From Thermoplasmata archaeon M9B2D (GTDB lineage: Archaea; Thermoplasmatota; E2; DHVEG-1), in contig MUGD01000004.1 of NCBI GenBank assembly GCA_002900555.1, forward strand, positions 1 through 63,979: 63,979 nucleotides of DNA. Reading direction: 5' to 3'. The position numbers and the translations under genes were made by a program. Of this stretch, positions 1 through 7,628 are shown one piece after another; position 1 is the stretch's first letter, and each line of letters opens with the position of its first letter. Below the pieces are notes generated by a model. The model saw only the letters and a list, made by a program, of their open reading frames with translations. It did no database searches and was not told where the DNA came from.

Positions 1-38
1 ACGTTTTTATTAATATTATCTTATAAAAATGGTGCACT

Positions 39-437
39 GTGATGAATAAACCCCGTTCGCCTATCGACAGAAACATCGAGACCGCGGTCCATGAATTGCT
101 CGATTCCCGGGCAGAAGCTCGCATCTATATCTACCTTCTTCGGAAGAACGGTGCACGAAGCGAGGAGATTATCCGAGGCACCAGGCTTCATCCTAGCACC
201 GTCCGAGAACTCCTTTCAAAGATGCATGAAAATAAAATCATTTTTCGGCAGAAAATCAAAACAGATCGTATCGGAAAAAACCCGTACAAATATGGCGCTG
301 TCTCTCCTATTGTCCTCCTCCAACGTCGCGTGAAAATCATTGAATCACGGCTCAATAAGATAGCAAACCTCAGTGGAAAAACGGAAAGTACCAAATACGT
401 ACACATCATGATTGGAAACCAAGGGGGTGAACAATGA
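39..437 (+). CDS. TrmB-like winged-helix transcriptional regulator
   Basis: A 132-residue protein without membrane segments. Residues about 20-75 read as a winged helix: a helix-rich start (SRAEARIYIYLL), a turn-recognition helix (GTRLHPSTVRELLSKM) and a basic wing ending in KNPYKYG. This is the layout of TrmB/MarR-like archaeal regulators. The C-terminal third is predicted helical and may dimerise. The start is GTG at 39 or ATG at 42; AT-rich TATA-like sequence lies at 8-29. The stop overlaps the start of the RND exporter as ATGA, so the two genes are translationally coupled. The simplest inference is that it controls that exporter. The ligand is unknown. Confidence 0.75.
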   Translation: MMNKPRSPIDRNIETAVHELLDSRAEARIYIYLLRKNGARSEEIIRGTRLHPSTVRELLSKMHENKIIFRQKIKTDRIGKNPYKYGAVSPIVLLQRRVKIIESRLNKIANLSGKTESTKYVHIMIGNQGGEQ

Positions 438-2668
438 ACGTCGTACATCCCTTGGCAAAACTCCTTGTAAAACGACCAAAAACAGTCATCATTGTCTATA
501 CGATTATTACCATCATCATTGGTCTGCAGGTCAGAAACGTGTATATGCAGGCTGACTTGGCCACCTTTTTACCCAAGGACGATCCAACCCTGCAGCTCTG
601 GACGAAAATTAACGAAGAATTTCAGATAGGGTCCACCATCATCATCTATGTCGAGGCTGACGATATCCGGGACCCCTACGTCCTACGTGAAATGGACCGT
701 ATCTCTACCAAGATAAATACCTATGAACTCGACAAAGGAAAAACGGACGGTATCTTTTCGGTTACAAGTATCGCCCAGCTCATCAAACAAGAAAACGCAA
801 AACCACCACTTCCCAAGAACCTTGGGGGGACGGGGGTATTCCAAATCCCTGATGACCCGCAGTTAATCAACACCTACCTGGCGCGTCTTCAGGCAATGCA
901 AGGAGTCCTTTTCCTTAATACATTTGATGTTGCGGTCATCATCTTCCAGCTCTCAGATGAAGCGGATTATTATCAGATATTAGAAAATGTAAAAGCCGCA
1001 ATCGGGAAAGAAGCTCACTATTCAACTATGACCATCACCGGCTCGTACGCCATGCAACAAGCCATGAGAGATCAAAATCTCCGCTCCTTAAGCATCGTAT
1101 TTCCCTTAGCCGCTCTTGGTGTTGCTGGTGCGTTGTTCTTCTTCCATAGAACACTGAAGGGACTGATCATTGGATTTATGCCGCTGGCATATGCTATTCT
1201 GCTTACATTTGGGGTTTTAGGTACGGTTCAACCTGAGATGACCATCCTTTCCATCGCCGTCATCGCATTGCTGCTTGGACTTGGAGTTGATTATTCGATT
1301 TATCTTGCGAATCGATTTGCCGAAGAGCATGATGTCAGCGATAAGATAACACGGGTGGAACGAACCCTGGGTTTGACGGGAAAAGCAGTGTTTCTGTGTG
1401 CGTTTACGACAATCATCGGGTTTGGATCCTTGATGACGTCTTCCATGCCGCCGATGGTAACGTTTGGTTTCGGATGTGCAATCGGCATATTTTTTGTATT
1501 TATTTCCGCAATAATTCTTGTTCCTTGTCTCTGTCTCATTTTACATTTTGAGAAACATGAAACCAACCATCATTGGAAACGTTTCGCAGCAGTGCTTGTT
1601 ACCAATAGAAAGAGATTGTTTGCCATCTCATGTTTCTTTATTGTTCTCTCGTTGCTTGTACTTCCTCAGATAAAAACCGATGTCAACTACTTCGATATGG
1701 CCCCACAGGGTATCCCTGAAGTGGAGAAGCTCCTGGAATACTCAGAGAAGTTTGGTACTGGAGCAAATTTCAACGCTCTTTACATTGAAACCAACACCCA
1801 GGGTCTGACGTATCCGGAGGTCATCGAGGCTATCTATGAAATGGAAGAGGAGATCCGCAGTGTGGGTGGGTCTGCGTATTCGATAGCTGATGAGATAAAA
1901 AAGGTTAACGATGTGTTGGAACGAAGCAAGATTATTGAAACAATCGCTGAGTTTCTCGGAGTAAACACCATCATCCTTGATAAAATCGCAAGACAAGGAC
2001 TAGTCGATGAGCAGTACTCAAAGACCTTTATTGTTGTGTCCTTTCCAGCGGGAACAAGCGTAGAAACATTAGAAAAACTAATTGACCGTGTCAATGACAT
2101 CGCAGAAAATGCAGTCATCCCACAGAACGGGCGCGTCTCTCGCCTTGCCGGTCAGGATGTTGTCACCGTTGAGATTAATAAACAGATTATGAGCTCACAA
2201 GCAACATCCCTTTTCATTGCATTATTGTTGGTCCTTGCGTGCTTAATCATCGGATTTAATTCTATCGGAATCGGATTCCTCGCACTAATCCCTGTTCTCG
2301 TGGTCCTTGCCTGGGAGCCAGGGGCATTAGTAATGTTTGATATTCCTCTCTCCATCATCAATATCACCGTCGCTTCTATAATGATTGGAACCGGCATCGA
2401 TTACAGCATTCAAACAACCCAGCGTGTTCGTGAGGAAATAGCAAAAGGTGTGCCGAAAACCGAAGCAGTACAAACCATGATTGAGACTACGGGATGGTCA
2501 CTGGTGGGTGCAGCGACAACAACCTGTATGGCGCTGCTTTCAACCTTTGCTGTTGGTATCCCTGCACTCCATCAATTTAGTATCGTTGTCATAACATTGA
2601 TTGGATTTTCCTTTATCGCAAGCCTGTGCGTCTTACCTACCCTTTTAACTTCACGATTTATTAAATAG
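434..2668 (+). CDS. RND-superfamily exporter (HAE3/MMPL-like)
   Basis: A 744-residue membrane protein with the two-fold RND layout: TM1, a large external loop (about 35-210), a block of about five TMs (215-370), TM7, a second loop (about 415-590) and a last TM block. Each half carries the family motif in TM4/TM10: GLGVDYSIYLANRF near 282 and GTGIDYSIQTTQRV near 655. The acidic residues there normally relay protons. HAE3/MMPL-like proteins export lipids or other hydrophobic compounds using the proton gradient. The substrate cannot be read from sequence. It is the second gene of a pair with an overlapping regulator. Length is normal for an archaeal HAE3 protein. Confidence 0.88.
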   Translation: MNVVHPLAKLLVKRPKTVIIVYTIITIIIGLQVRNVYMQADLATFLPKDDPTLQLWTKINEEFQIGSTIIIYVEADDIRDPYVLREMDRISTKINTYELDKGKTDGIFSVTSIAQLIKQENAKPPLPKNLGGTGVFQIPDDPQLINTYLARLQAMQGVLFLNTFDVAVIIFQLSDEADYYQILENVKAAIGKEAHYSTMTITGSYAMQQAMRDQNLRSLSIVFPLAALGVAGALFFFHRTLKGLIIGFMPLAYAILLTFGVLGTVQPEMTILSIAVIALLLGLGVDYSIYLANRFAEEHDVSDKITRVERTLGLTGKAVFLCAFTTIIGFGSLMTSSMPPMVTFGFGCAIGIFFVFISAIILVPCLCLILHFEKHETNHHWKRFAAVLVTNRKRLFAISCFFIVLSLLVLPQIKTDVNYFDMAPQGIPEVEKLLEYSEKFGTGANFNALYIETNTQGLTYPEVIEAIYEMEEEIRSVGGSAYSIADEIKKVNDVLERSKIIETIAEFLGVNTIILDKIARQGLVDEQYSKTFIVVSFPAGTSVETLEKLIDRVNDIAENAVIPQNGRVSRLAGQDVVTVEINKQIMSSQATSLFIALLLVLACLIIGFNSIGIGFLALIPVLVVLAWEPGALVMFDIPLSIINITVASIMIGTGIDYSIQTTQRVREEIAKGVPKTEAVQTMIETTGWSLVGAATTTCMALLSTFAVGIPALHQFSIVVITLIGFSFIASLCVLPTLLTSRFIK

Positions 2669-2869
2669 TTTATATCTACTCTTAGTGGTATTGATGGTTA
2701 CGTATAATACAATAATTTCAAAAAAAAAATTTTGAACAGGATTATCGTTGAAACAACAAAATTTTAAGAGACATACCACAGCATGTTCAAACAAGAAGAA
2801 CGTATTCTCAAAATCATATACACCTACAGGATTCATCGCATCAGTTACACTAGGAGAGTACACTTATTG

Positions 2870-4255
2870 TCATTTTTTGGTTCTTGAGAAAATAATAAGA
2901 ATAGCAAGCACTTCGACACGTCCAAGAATCATAAGGGCTACAAATACCCATTTGAGCTCTAATGCGAGAGAAGGGTTAATAATACCAGTAGTTAACCCGG
3001 TTGTAGAAACAGCGGAGGTTGTTTCAAACAGGGCGTCAACGGGTTGGAATCCATAGGAACTGACAACAAACGTAGAAAAAAACACTAATCCAATCATCAG
3101 GAGAACAACGACTGCTGCCTGGATGATAGCAGAATCGGTATAGTCCCTTCCAAAAAGTCTTATGGGGAAATTTTGCTCAGTGATACTTTCATAAATTGCT
3201 TTTCGCATGACTTTGAGTATCAGCACAAGGCGATAGATTTTGATTCCTCCTGCCGTTGAAAAACTCGCACCACCAACAAGCATGAGGAAAATCAAGAAGA
3301 ATTTGAACCCGTCTGTAAACTCAGCGATGGAAACATAGCTAAACCCTGTGGTTGTCATAGCACTCACAATATGAAACATCGCTTCACCAGAAGAAAATCC
3401 AAAAAAAATCACGGTAATACCAATAGCAACGATTGCCATTACAAGAAACACTGAAAACTCCGAGGTGAAAAATTCTTTCAACCTTCTTTTAAACAATCCT
3501 GCGATGATGAAAAAGTTCGAGGCACCAAGAACCATGCAGAGGACAAGGACGACGTTCATGGGAAATGTTGTTGCGACGCTTGAGATATCACTGATAGGGG
3601 CGAATCCTCCTGTGCTGATTGCTGAGAATACAAACATCAATGCCTGTATTAGATTATGGTAGCCAAGCACGATACTCATGATAAACATGATGGTCGCGTA
3701 CGTACAATAGATAAGGATAATCAAGACAAATGTTTTTTTGATTTTTTGGTCTTTGGAAAACCCCATGCCTTGTGCAAAATCCTGTAATTTTGCCTCAGGG
3801 TAAAAAAATGCAAGAAGGACTAAGACGATACTAATCCCGCCAATGAACTGCGTCAGTACTCGATAAAACAGAATGGACTGGGGTATAGCGGAGATGTCTG
3901 GTATGACAGAGAATGCTGTTGTGGTGAATCCTGCTGCTGCTTCAAAGATACTATCTGTTATGTTCTGGATTATGTCACCGTTGGAAATGTTGATGTAGAT
4001 GTAAGGGATAGAACCAATTATGCTTAACAGTACGAATACAAGGACAATTAATGCACAGGAGCTTTTATAGCTTAATTCCCGTCGTTCACAAAAGGCGTTA
4101 AAAGAAAACCCTACGATGAGAAATATCGTTGCAGTGATAAACAACGCAACAGTGGCTAGCATTTCGTTGTTAATAAATGAAAGAATGATTGGAAGAATGA
4201 TAAAAATCCCTGAGATTTGAAGAACAAACCCCATGTTCGCAAGAAGCGCTCTCAT
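2870..4255 (-). CDS. trkH: TrkH-family potassium uptake membrane protein
   Basis: A 461-residue integral membrane protein with the TrkH/KtrB arrangement of repeated M1-P-M2 units. Pore-loop-like segments with TAFS, STGGF, TTGFS and STTGL are spaced through the chain, each with the conserved selectivity glycine. It is the pore subunit for K+ (or Na+) uptake and normally works with a cytosolic TrkA/KtrA RCK protein; none is encoded in this window. A TATA box lies about 26-34 bases upstream of the ATG, so the transcript should have almost no leader. It is transcribed alone, convergent with the RND exporter. Confidence 0.92.
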   Translation of the reverse strand: MRALLANMGFVLQISGIFIILPIILSFINNEMLATVALFITATIFLIVGFSFNAFCERRELSYKSSCALIVLVFVLLSIIGSIPYIYINISNGDIIQNITDSIFEAAAGFTTTAFSVIPDISAIPQSILFYRVLTQFIGGISIVLVLLAFFYPEAKLQDFAQGMGFSKDQKIKKTFVLIILIYCTYATIMFIMSIVLGYHNLIQALMFVFSAISTGGFAPISDISSVATTFPMNVVLVLCMVLGASNFFIIAGLFKRRLKEFFTSEFSVFLVMAIVAIGITVIFFGFSSGEAMFHIVSAMTTTGFSYVSIAEFTDGFKFFLIFLMLVGGASFSTAGGIKIYRLVLILKVMRKAIYESITEQNFPIRLFGRDYTDSAIIQAAVVVLLMIGLVFFSTFVVSSYGFQPVDALFETTSAVSTTGLTTGIINPSLALELKWVFVALMILGRVEVLAILIIFSRTKK

Positions 4256-4280
4256 ATCTTGTTTGGAATAGAACTATTCT

Positions 4281-4289
4281 TTTTATATC
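4281..4289 (-). promoter_or_regulatory. TATA box of trkH
   Basis: On the minus strand the sequence reads GATATAAAAAG. Its position predicts transcription starting near 4260, five or so bases before the trkH ATG at 4255, consistent with an almost leaderless archaeal mRNA. Confidence 0.55.
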
Positions 4290-4325
4290 TTCGTATAATG
4301 CAGTTCTGAAAAACAACCCTGCCTC

Positions 4326-4375
4326 ATCAATATTTTCGTCATAAAAAAACATCAATATTTTCGTCATAAAAAAAC
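4326..4375. repeat. 25-bp perfect tandem duplication
   Basis: A 25-base unit (starting ATCAATATTTTCGTCATAAA) occurs twice back to back, at 4326-4350 and 4351-4375. It lies between the trkH promoter and the end of the small membrane protein gene on the same strand. Two copies only, so it looks like a recent slippage duplication. Nothing in it resembles a CRISPR repeat. Confidence 0.9.
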
Positions 4376-4407
4376 AATCGTGTGTTTCAACGTATGATAG
4401 TAATGAT

Positions 4408-4668
4408 TTATTCTTTTTTGCGAAGCAATCGTATCGATCGTAGAAATGGGATGTCAACCAGAACGTTACCAACAAGGATAATCATCCCTATAAACAACTC
4501 ACCATCAAACTCCGATGATCCTGTACAAACCCCCCGTATGAACCAATCTTGCACAAAGAACAATGATACCGCCAGAGGAACAATGAGTAATAACGGAGCG
4601 AACCACAGCTCTAAGCGAAGCAACAATCTCCTGATATTCTCTTTCATAATGGTATTTTGTTTTCCCAT
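4408..4668 (-). CDS. Small two-TM membrane protein, unknown function
   Basis: About 86 residues with two hydrophobic segments (WFAPLLLIVPLAVSLFFV and LFIGMIILVGNVLVDIPFL) separated by a short Cys-containing loop, and basic ends. I do not recognise the family. The start chosen is the ATG at 4668, because AGAGGT lies nine bases upstream; an in-frame ATG at 4686 would give 92 residues but has no such site. It follows the dolichol-kinase-like gene closely on the same strand, so the two are probably co-transcribed. Confidence 0.6.
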   Translation of the reverse strand: MGKQNTIMKENIRRLLLRLELWFAPLLLIVPLAVSLFFVQDWFIRGVCTGSSEFDGELFIGMIILVGNVLVDIPFLRSIRLLRKKE

Positions 4669-4693
4669 GGATCTTTTACCTCTCATTTACCGT

Positions 4694-5425
4694 TCATAGA
4701 GATACTGGATAAATTATGGGTGGTGGTAAAATATCAATCTGAATCAGTGACAAGCCTTGCCAGAGCAGAAGTATGATGACCGCAGGAAGCATCTGGATCA
4801 TGAAATCATCATCCAGATAGCGAAATTTCCTTGCTTCACCAATCACCGATGCTGCTGCGCCTATAAGAGGAACAAGCATCAGAACCCACCCATCTGCTCG
4901 GTACCAGGTTCCTAGGAAAAGAAAGAAAGAAACAAAAAAACCAAGAAGATATGCACGTTTTTTTCCAAGATAGTGCCGGCCTTCACCGATGATCGGGTCC
5001 GTAAAAGAGGCGCACAGGATGCAGGGGATTGCGATCTGCTGGGGAAAGAATACAAATAAAAGGAGCACAGCGACACCGAAATAAAGGTAGCTTGCTGGTC
5101 GTTTCTTTTCATAACTTCGTAAGCCAAAGAACCGCTGATGGTCGACGTCGCCTAGGAGACGTTGGTATTCAACGACAATCATACATACGACGATAAGTGC
5201 AGGCACTAGAATTTTTGCGATAGTGACCCATTCTTCATCAGGTAGAAGGTAATAGAATAAAAACGACGCTGCAAAGGTATGGAACGCACGGCGGAACCAA
5301 TGAGCATCAACCTCTATGGCATTTATCCGTTCCAAAAGCTCTCTCTGATATACCGTCATCTTTTGTTTTGTGATTTGTAAAGCGTCTTTTGTGGTAATCT
5401 CTGGGAAAAGCATTCCTTTGCACAT
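4694..5425 (-). CDS. Dolichol/phytol kinase-like CTP transferase, membrane
   Basis: A 243-residue protein with about six or seven TM helices after a soluble N-terminal stretch. Two motifs of the SEC59/DGK1/VTE5 (CTP-dependent polyprenol or lipid kinase) family are visible: TDPIIGEGRHYLGKKRA near 145-160, matching the usual DPxAxxxGRxxGKK, and the late acidic patch YLDDDFMIQMLP near 205-217, matching the DDNxxxP motif. Such enzymes phosphorylate polyprenols, phytol or diacylglycerol with CTP. In an archaeon the plausible substrates are dolichol or an archaeol precursor. It lies 25 bp downstream of rpiA. The family call is fairly secure, the substrate is not. Confidence 0.65.
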   Translation of the reverse strand: MCKGMLFPEITTKDALQITKQKMTVYQRELLERINAIEVDAHWFRRAFHTFAASFLFYYLLPDEEWVTIAKILVPALIVVCMIVVEYQRLLGDVDHQRFFGLRSYEKKRPASYLYFGVAVLLLFVFFPQQIAIPCILCASFTDPIIGEGRHYLGKKRAYLLGFFVSFFLFLGTWYRADGWVLMLVPLIGAAASVIGEARKFRYLDDDFMIQMLPAVIILLLWQGLSLIQIDILPPPIIYPVSL

Positions 5426-5450
5426 CCTTCCAAGAACAAGAAAAGAGGAC

Positions 5451-6143
5451 CTACTGTAGAATATCCTGTCGTTCTAAGGTCATCATCCCTTGTTTGCTTC
5501 CCACGATAACCTCATCAGCCAGACCGATGAACAGCCCGTTCTCCAAGACACCCGGGATATTGTTAATCTCCTTTTCTAATGCCTCGGGGTCTGCGATCTT
5601 CCCAAATTCACAATCGAGGATATAGTTCTGGTTATCCGTGATAAACGCCTCATCCATGATTTTCCGTAATTCCGCAGTACATCCCAGTCCTTCGATGATT
5701 TTTTTGGTGGCAGACCACCCAAATTTCGTGACTTCTACGGGAAGGGCGCAGTCGCATCCAAGTCCTTTTACAATCTTAGTTTCATCAACGATGATAATGA
5801 CTTTTTTTGAATGATAAGCAATGATCTTCTCCCTTGTAAGCGCACCACCACCACCTTTAATCAAATTTAGATTTGAATCCACCTCATCAGCACCATCAAT
5901 AGTGATATCAATTTCCGTACGATCATCAAACTCTATTAACGGGATTTTTAATTCCATGGCTAATCTCTTTGTTTTCAAAGAGGTAGGGACGCCTTCAATG
6001 TGCAGACCGGTTTTTATCATCTCCCCGATTTTCTTTATCGCATATTCAACGGTAGAGCCAGTGCCTAACCCGATGGTCATACCATCTTCAATATATTGCA
6101 CTGCTTTTTCCGCTGCTTGTTTTTTCATCTCTTGTTGTTCCAC
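5451..6143 (-). CDS. rpiA: Ribose-5-phosphate isomerase A
   Basis: Interconverts ribose-5-phosphate and ribulose-5-phosphate. The RpiA signatures are all present: GLGTGSTVEYAIKKIG (phosphate-binding loop), DGADEVD (catalytic Asp) and KGGGGALTREK. The open frame extends to 6191, but I place the start at the GTG at 6143 (230 residues). GGTGG lies four bases upstream, a TATA-like GTATAAG near 6185 predicts transcription from about 6164, and 230 residues is the family's normal length. ATG at 6128 is also possible. Probably first gene of an operon with the CTP transferase and the small membrane protein. Divergent from the KptA-like gene. Confidence 0.93.
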   Translation of the reverse strand: MEQQEMKKQAAEKAVQYIEDGMTIGLGTGSTVEYAIKKIGEMIKTGLHIEGVPTSLKTKRLAMELKIPLIEFDDRTEIDITIDGADEVDSNLNLIKGGGGALTREKIIAYHSKKVIIIVDETKIVKGLGCDCALPVEVTKFGWSATKKIIEGLGCTAELRKIMDEAFITDNQNYILDCEFGKIADPEALEKEINNIPGVLENGLFIGLADEVIVGSKQGMMTLERQDILQ

Positions 6144-6218
6144 TGGTCCACCATCAGGGTAATACAACAAGGAATACAAAAACTTATACATCTTCTGTTA
6201 ATTACGTATCTAGGGACT

Positions 6219-7001
6219 ATGCTTGGAAAATGCGACGAACATGGGTATTACCGTGGAGAGGTCTGCCCCGTATGCAAAGAGAAAGGAAAATTCCTTATGA
6301 GCGACAGAGAACTTGATTCTCTTGGTCGTATAATGGCAGGTGTTCTTCGCCATTTCCCAGAGAAAATGGGTGTCATGGTCGATGGACATGGCTGGGTTGA
6401 TATCTCTGAATTTGTCGAAGCGGTCGGGGTGAGCAGATCAGGATTCCAATGGTTAAAAGAGCATCATATCGAAGCGATAGCGTTGACAGACCCAAAAGGA
6501 AGGTATCAGATTGACGGCGGGATGATTCGAGCGACGTATGGTCATACCATTGACATCCGTCTTGATGATTTACCACCTGCGGAGATTGACGAGTTTTTCT
6601 ATCCGGTGACCGAAGAAGAAATCGACATCATCCTCGAAGGGGGTTTAAACCCTATCGATCGGAAAAACGTCCATCTCAGCGGCAGCATTGAAAAAGCGAT
6701 AGAGGCAGGAAAGGTACGAACAGAAATCCCCTTGATTTTACGTATCGATGGGAAAAAAGCAAGAGAAGATGGTATTAAGATATTTCATGCTGGTAAGGAT
6801 GTGTATATCACGGAGCGGATCGATGCGAAATATATCTCGAAAGCTGAAAATTCTGCTCCTGTGACAGGACCTATGGAGGAGGAAGCAACAGCAGCATTGC
6901 AAGGGGAGCCAATTGAAATCGATGATACGCAAAACAAACAAACATCCAAGCACGAACGAAAGACTAAAAAAAAGACAAAAAAAACCGAGGAACCAGAGTA
7001 A
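6219..7001 (+). CDS. kptA: KptA/Tpt1-like RNA 2'-phosphotransferase with N-terminal zinc motif
   Basis: About 260 residues. The start at ATG 6219 puts a small metal motif first (C5, H8, C15, C18 of LGKCDEHGYYRGEVCPVC). It is followed by the KptA core: LRHFPEKMG, HGWVDISEF, IRATYGHT and RKNVHLS. KptA uses NAD+ to remove an RNA 2'-phosphate. The usual LYHGT segment reads FFYPVTEEE, so its His is missing. The C-terminus is a Lys-rich tail (about 30 residues), probably nucleic-acid binding. The track frame continues upstream to 6096 but overlaps rpiA and has no family resemblance, so it was trimmed. Biological substrate in archaea is uncertain. Confidence 0.82.
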   Translation: MLGKCDEHGYYRGEVCPVCKEKGKFLMSDRELDSLGRIMAGVLRHFPEKMGVMVDGHGWVDISEFVEAVGVSRSGFQWLKEHHIEAIALTDPKGRYQIDGGMIRATYGHTIDIRLDDLPPAEIDEFFYPVTEEEIDIILEGGLNPIDRKNVHLSGSIEKAIEAGKVRTEIPLILRIDGKKAREDGIKIFHAGKDVYITERIDAKYISKAENSAPVTGPMEEEATAALQGEPIEIDDTQNKQTSKHERKTKKKTKKTEEPE

Positions 7002-7007
7002 CGGTCG

Positions 7008-7628
7008 TTATTTCTGCTTTAGAAAAGCGATGGTGTCCTGGCCTGCTTTCACAGGATCCCCGACTTTTACCGGTATCGATTGGATTTGGTCTGCTGGGAG
7101 GTTAACGTCAACTCGGGAGCCGAACCGGATGATACCGATGCGATCTCCCTTTTTTAGAACATCACCTTCTTTTATATAGGGATAGATGCGTCGTGCGATA
7201 AGCCCTGCGATTTGTACTACCGTCACCTGCCCGATCGCGGTGTCAATTGTGATTTTGACCCGTTCATTTAGATCAGATTCCTTTTTCCAGGCGCGAAGAT
7301 GATAACCTGGAAAATGCGTCATGTTCGTGATACGTCCATCCAGCGGCATTCTGTTCACATGGACGTTGTTGACCTCCATGAATATTGAGATAAGACACAG
7401 GTTGTCCTCTTGTTTGATGTCTCTGATTTTTCCGTCCGCAGGAGCAATGATGCCTTCTCCAATAACTCGTTCTGGGTCACGGAAGAAAATAAGGAAGAAC
7501 ACAAGCACACAAAAGGCAGGAATAAAAAAAGAAACAAACCATAGTGAAAACCAGCTTAATCCTAAAAAAAGTATGCTTAGAAACAAGGGCCCTGTCACCA
7601 AAGGCCAGCAACCTTTCGCTATTCTCAT
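7008..7628 (-). CDS. asd: Phosphatidylserine (archaetidylserine) decarboxylase-type proenzyme
   Basis: A 206-residue short-form PSD. Two N-terminal TM segments (about 10-45) are followed by FFRDPER, APADGKI, the substrate loop with NVHVNR, and the self-cleavage motif FGSR near residue 174, where the serine becomes the pyruvoyl cofactor. Archaeal homologues decarboxylate archaetidylserine to archaetidylethanolamine. Here the ATG overlaps the stop of the upstream cysteate synthase/APS reductase gene as ATGA, so the two are translationally coupled. That context raises the possibility that this enzyme acts on a cysteate-containing substrate. No archaetidylserine synthase is in the window. Confidence 0.88.
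   Translation of the reverse strand: MRIAKGCWPLVTGPLFLSILFLGLSWFSLWFVSFFIPAFCVLVFFLIFFRDPERVIGEGIIAPADGKIRDIKQEDNLCLISIFMEVNNVHVNRMPLDGRITNMTHFPGYHLRAWKKESDLNERVKITIDTAIGQVTVVQIAGLIARRIYPYIKEGDVLKKGDRIGIIRFGSRVDVNLPADQIQSIPVKVGDPVKAGQDTIAFLKQK

Noticed and set aside
2748..3056. 102-residue plus-strand frame near the end of trkH
   Set aside because: Most of it is antisense to the trkH C-terminus, with no ribosome site or domain. The preceding intergenic stretch (2669-2869) shows only AT-rich sequence.
6096..6218. N-terminal extension of the KptA-like protein
   Set aside because: It would overlap rpiA on the opposite strand and encodes a Leu/His-rich stretch unlike the family. The ATG at 6219 gives the metal motif at a natural N-terminus.
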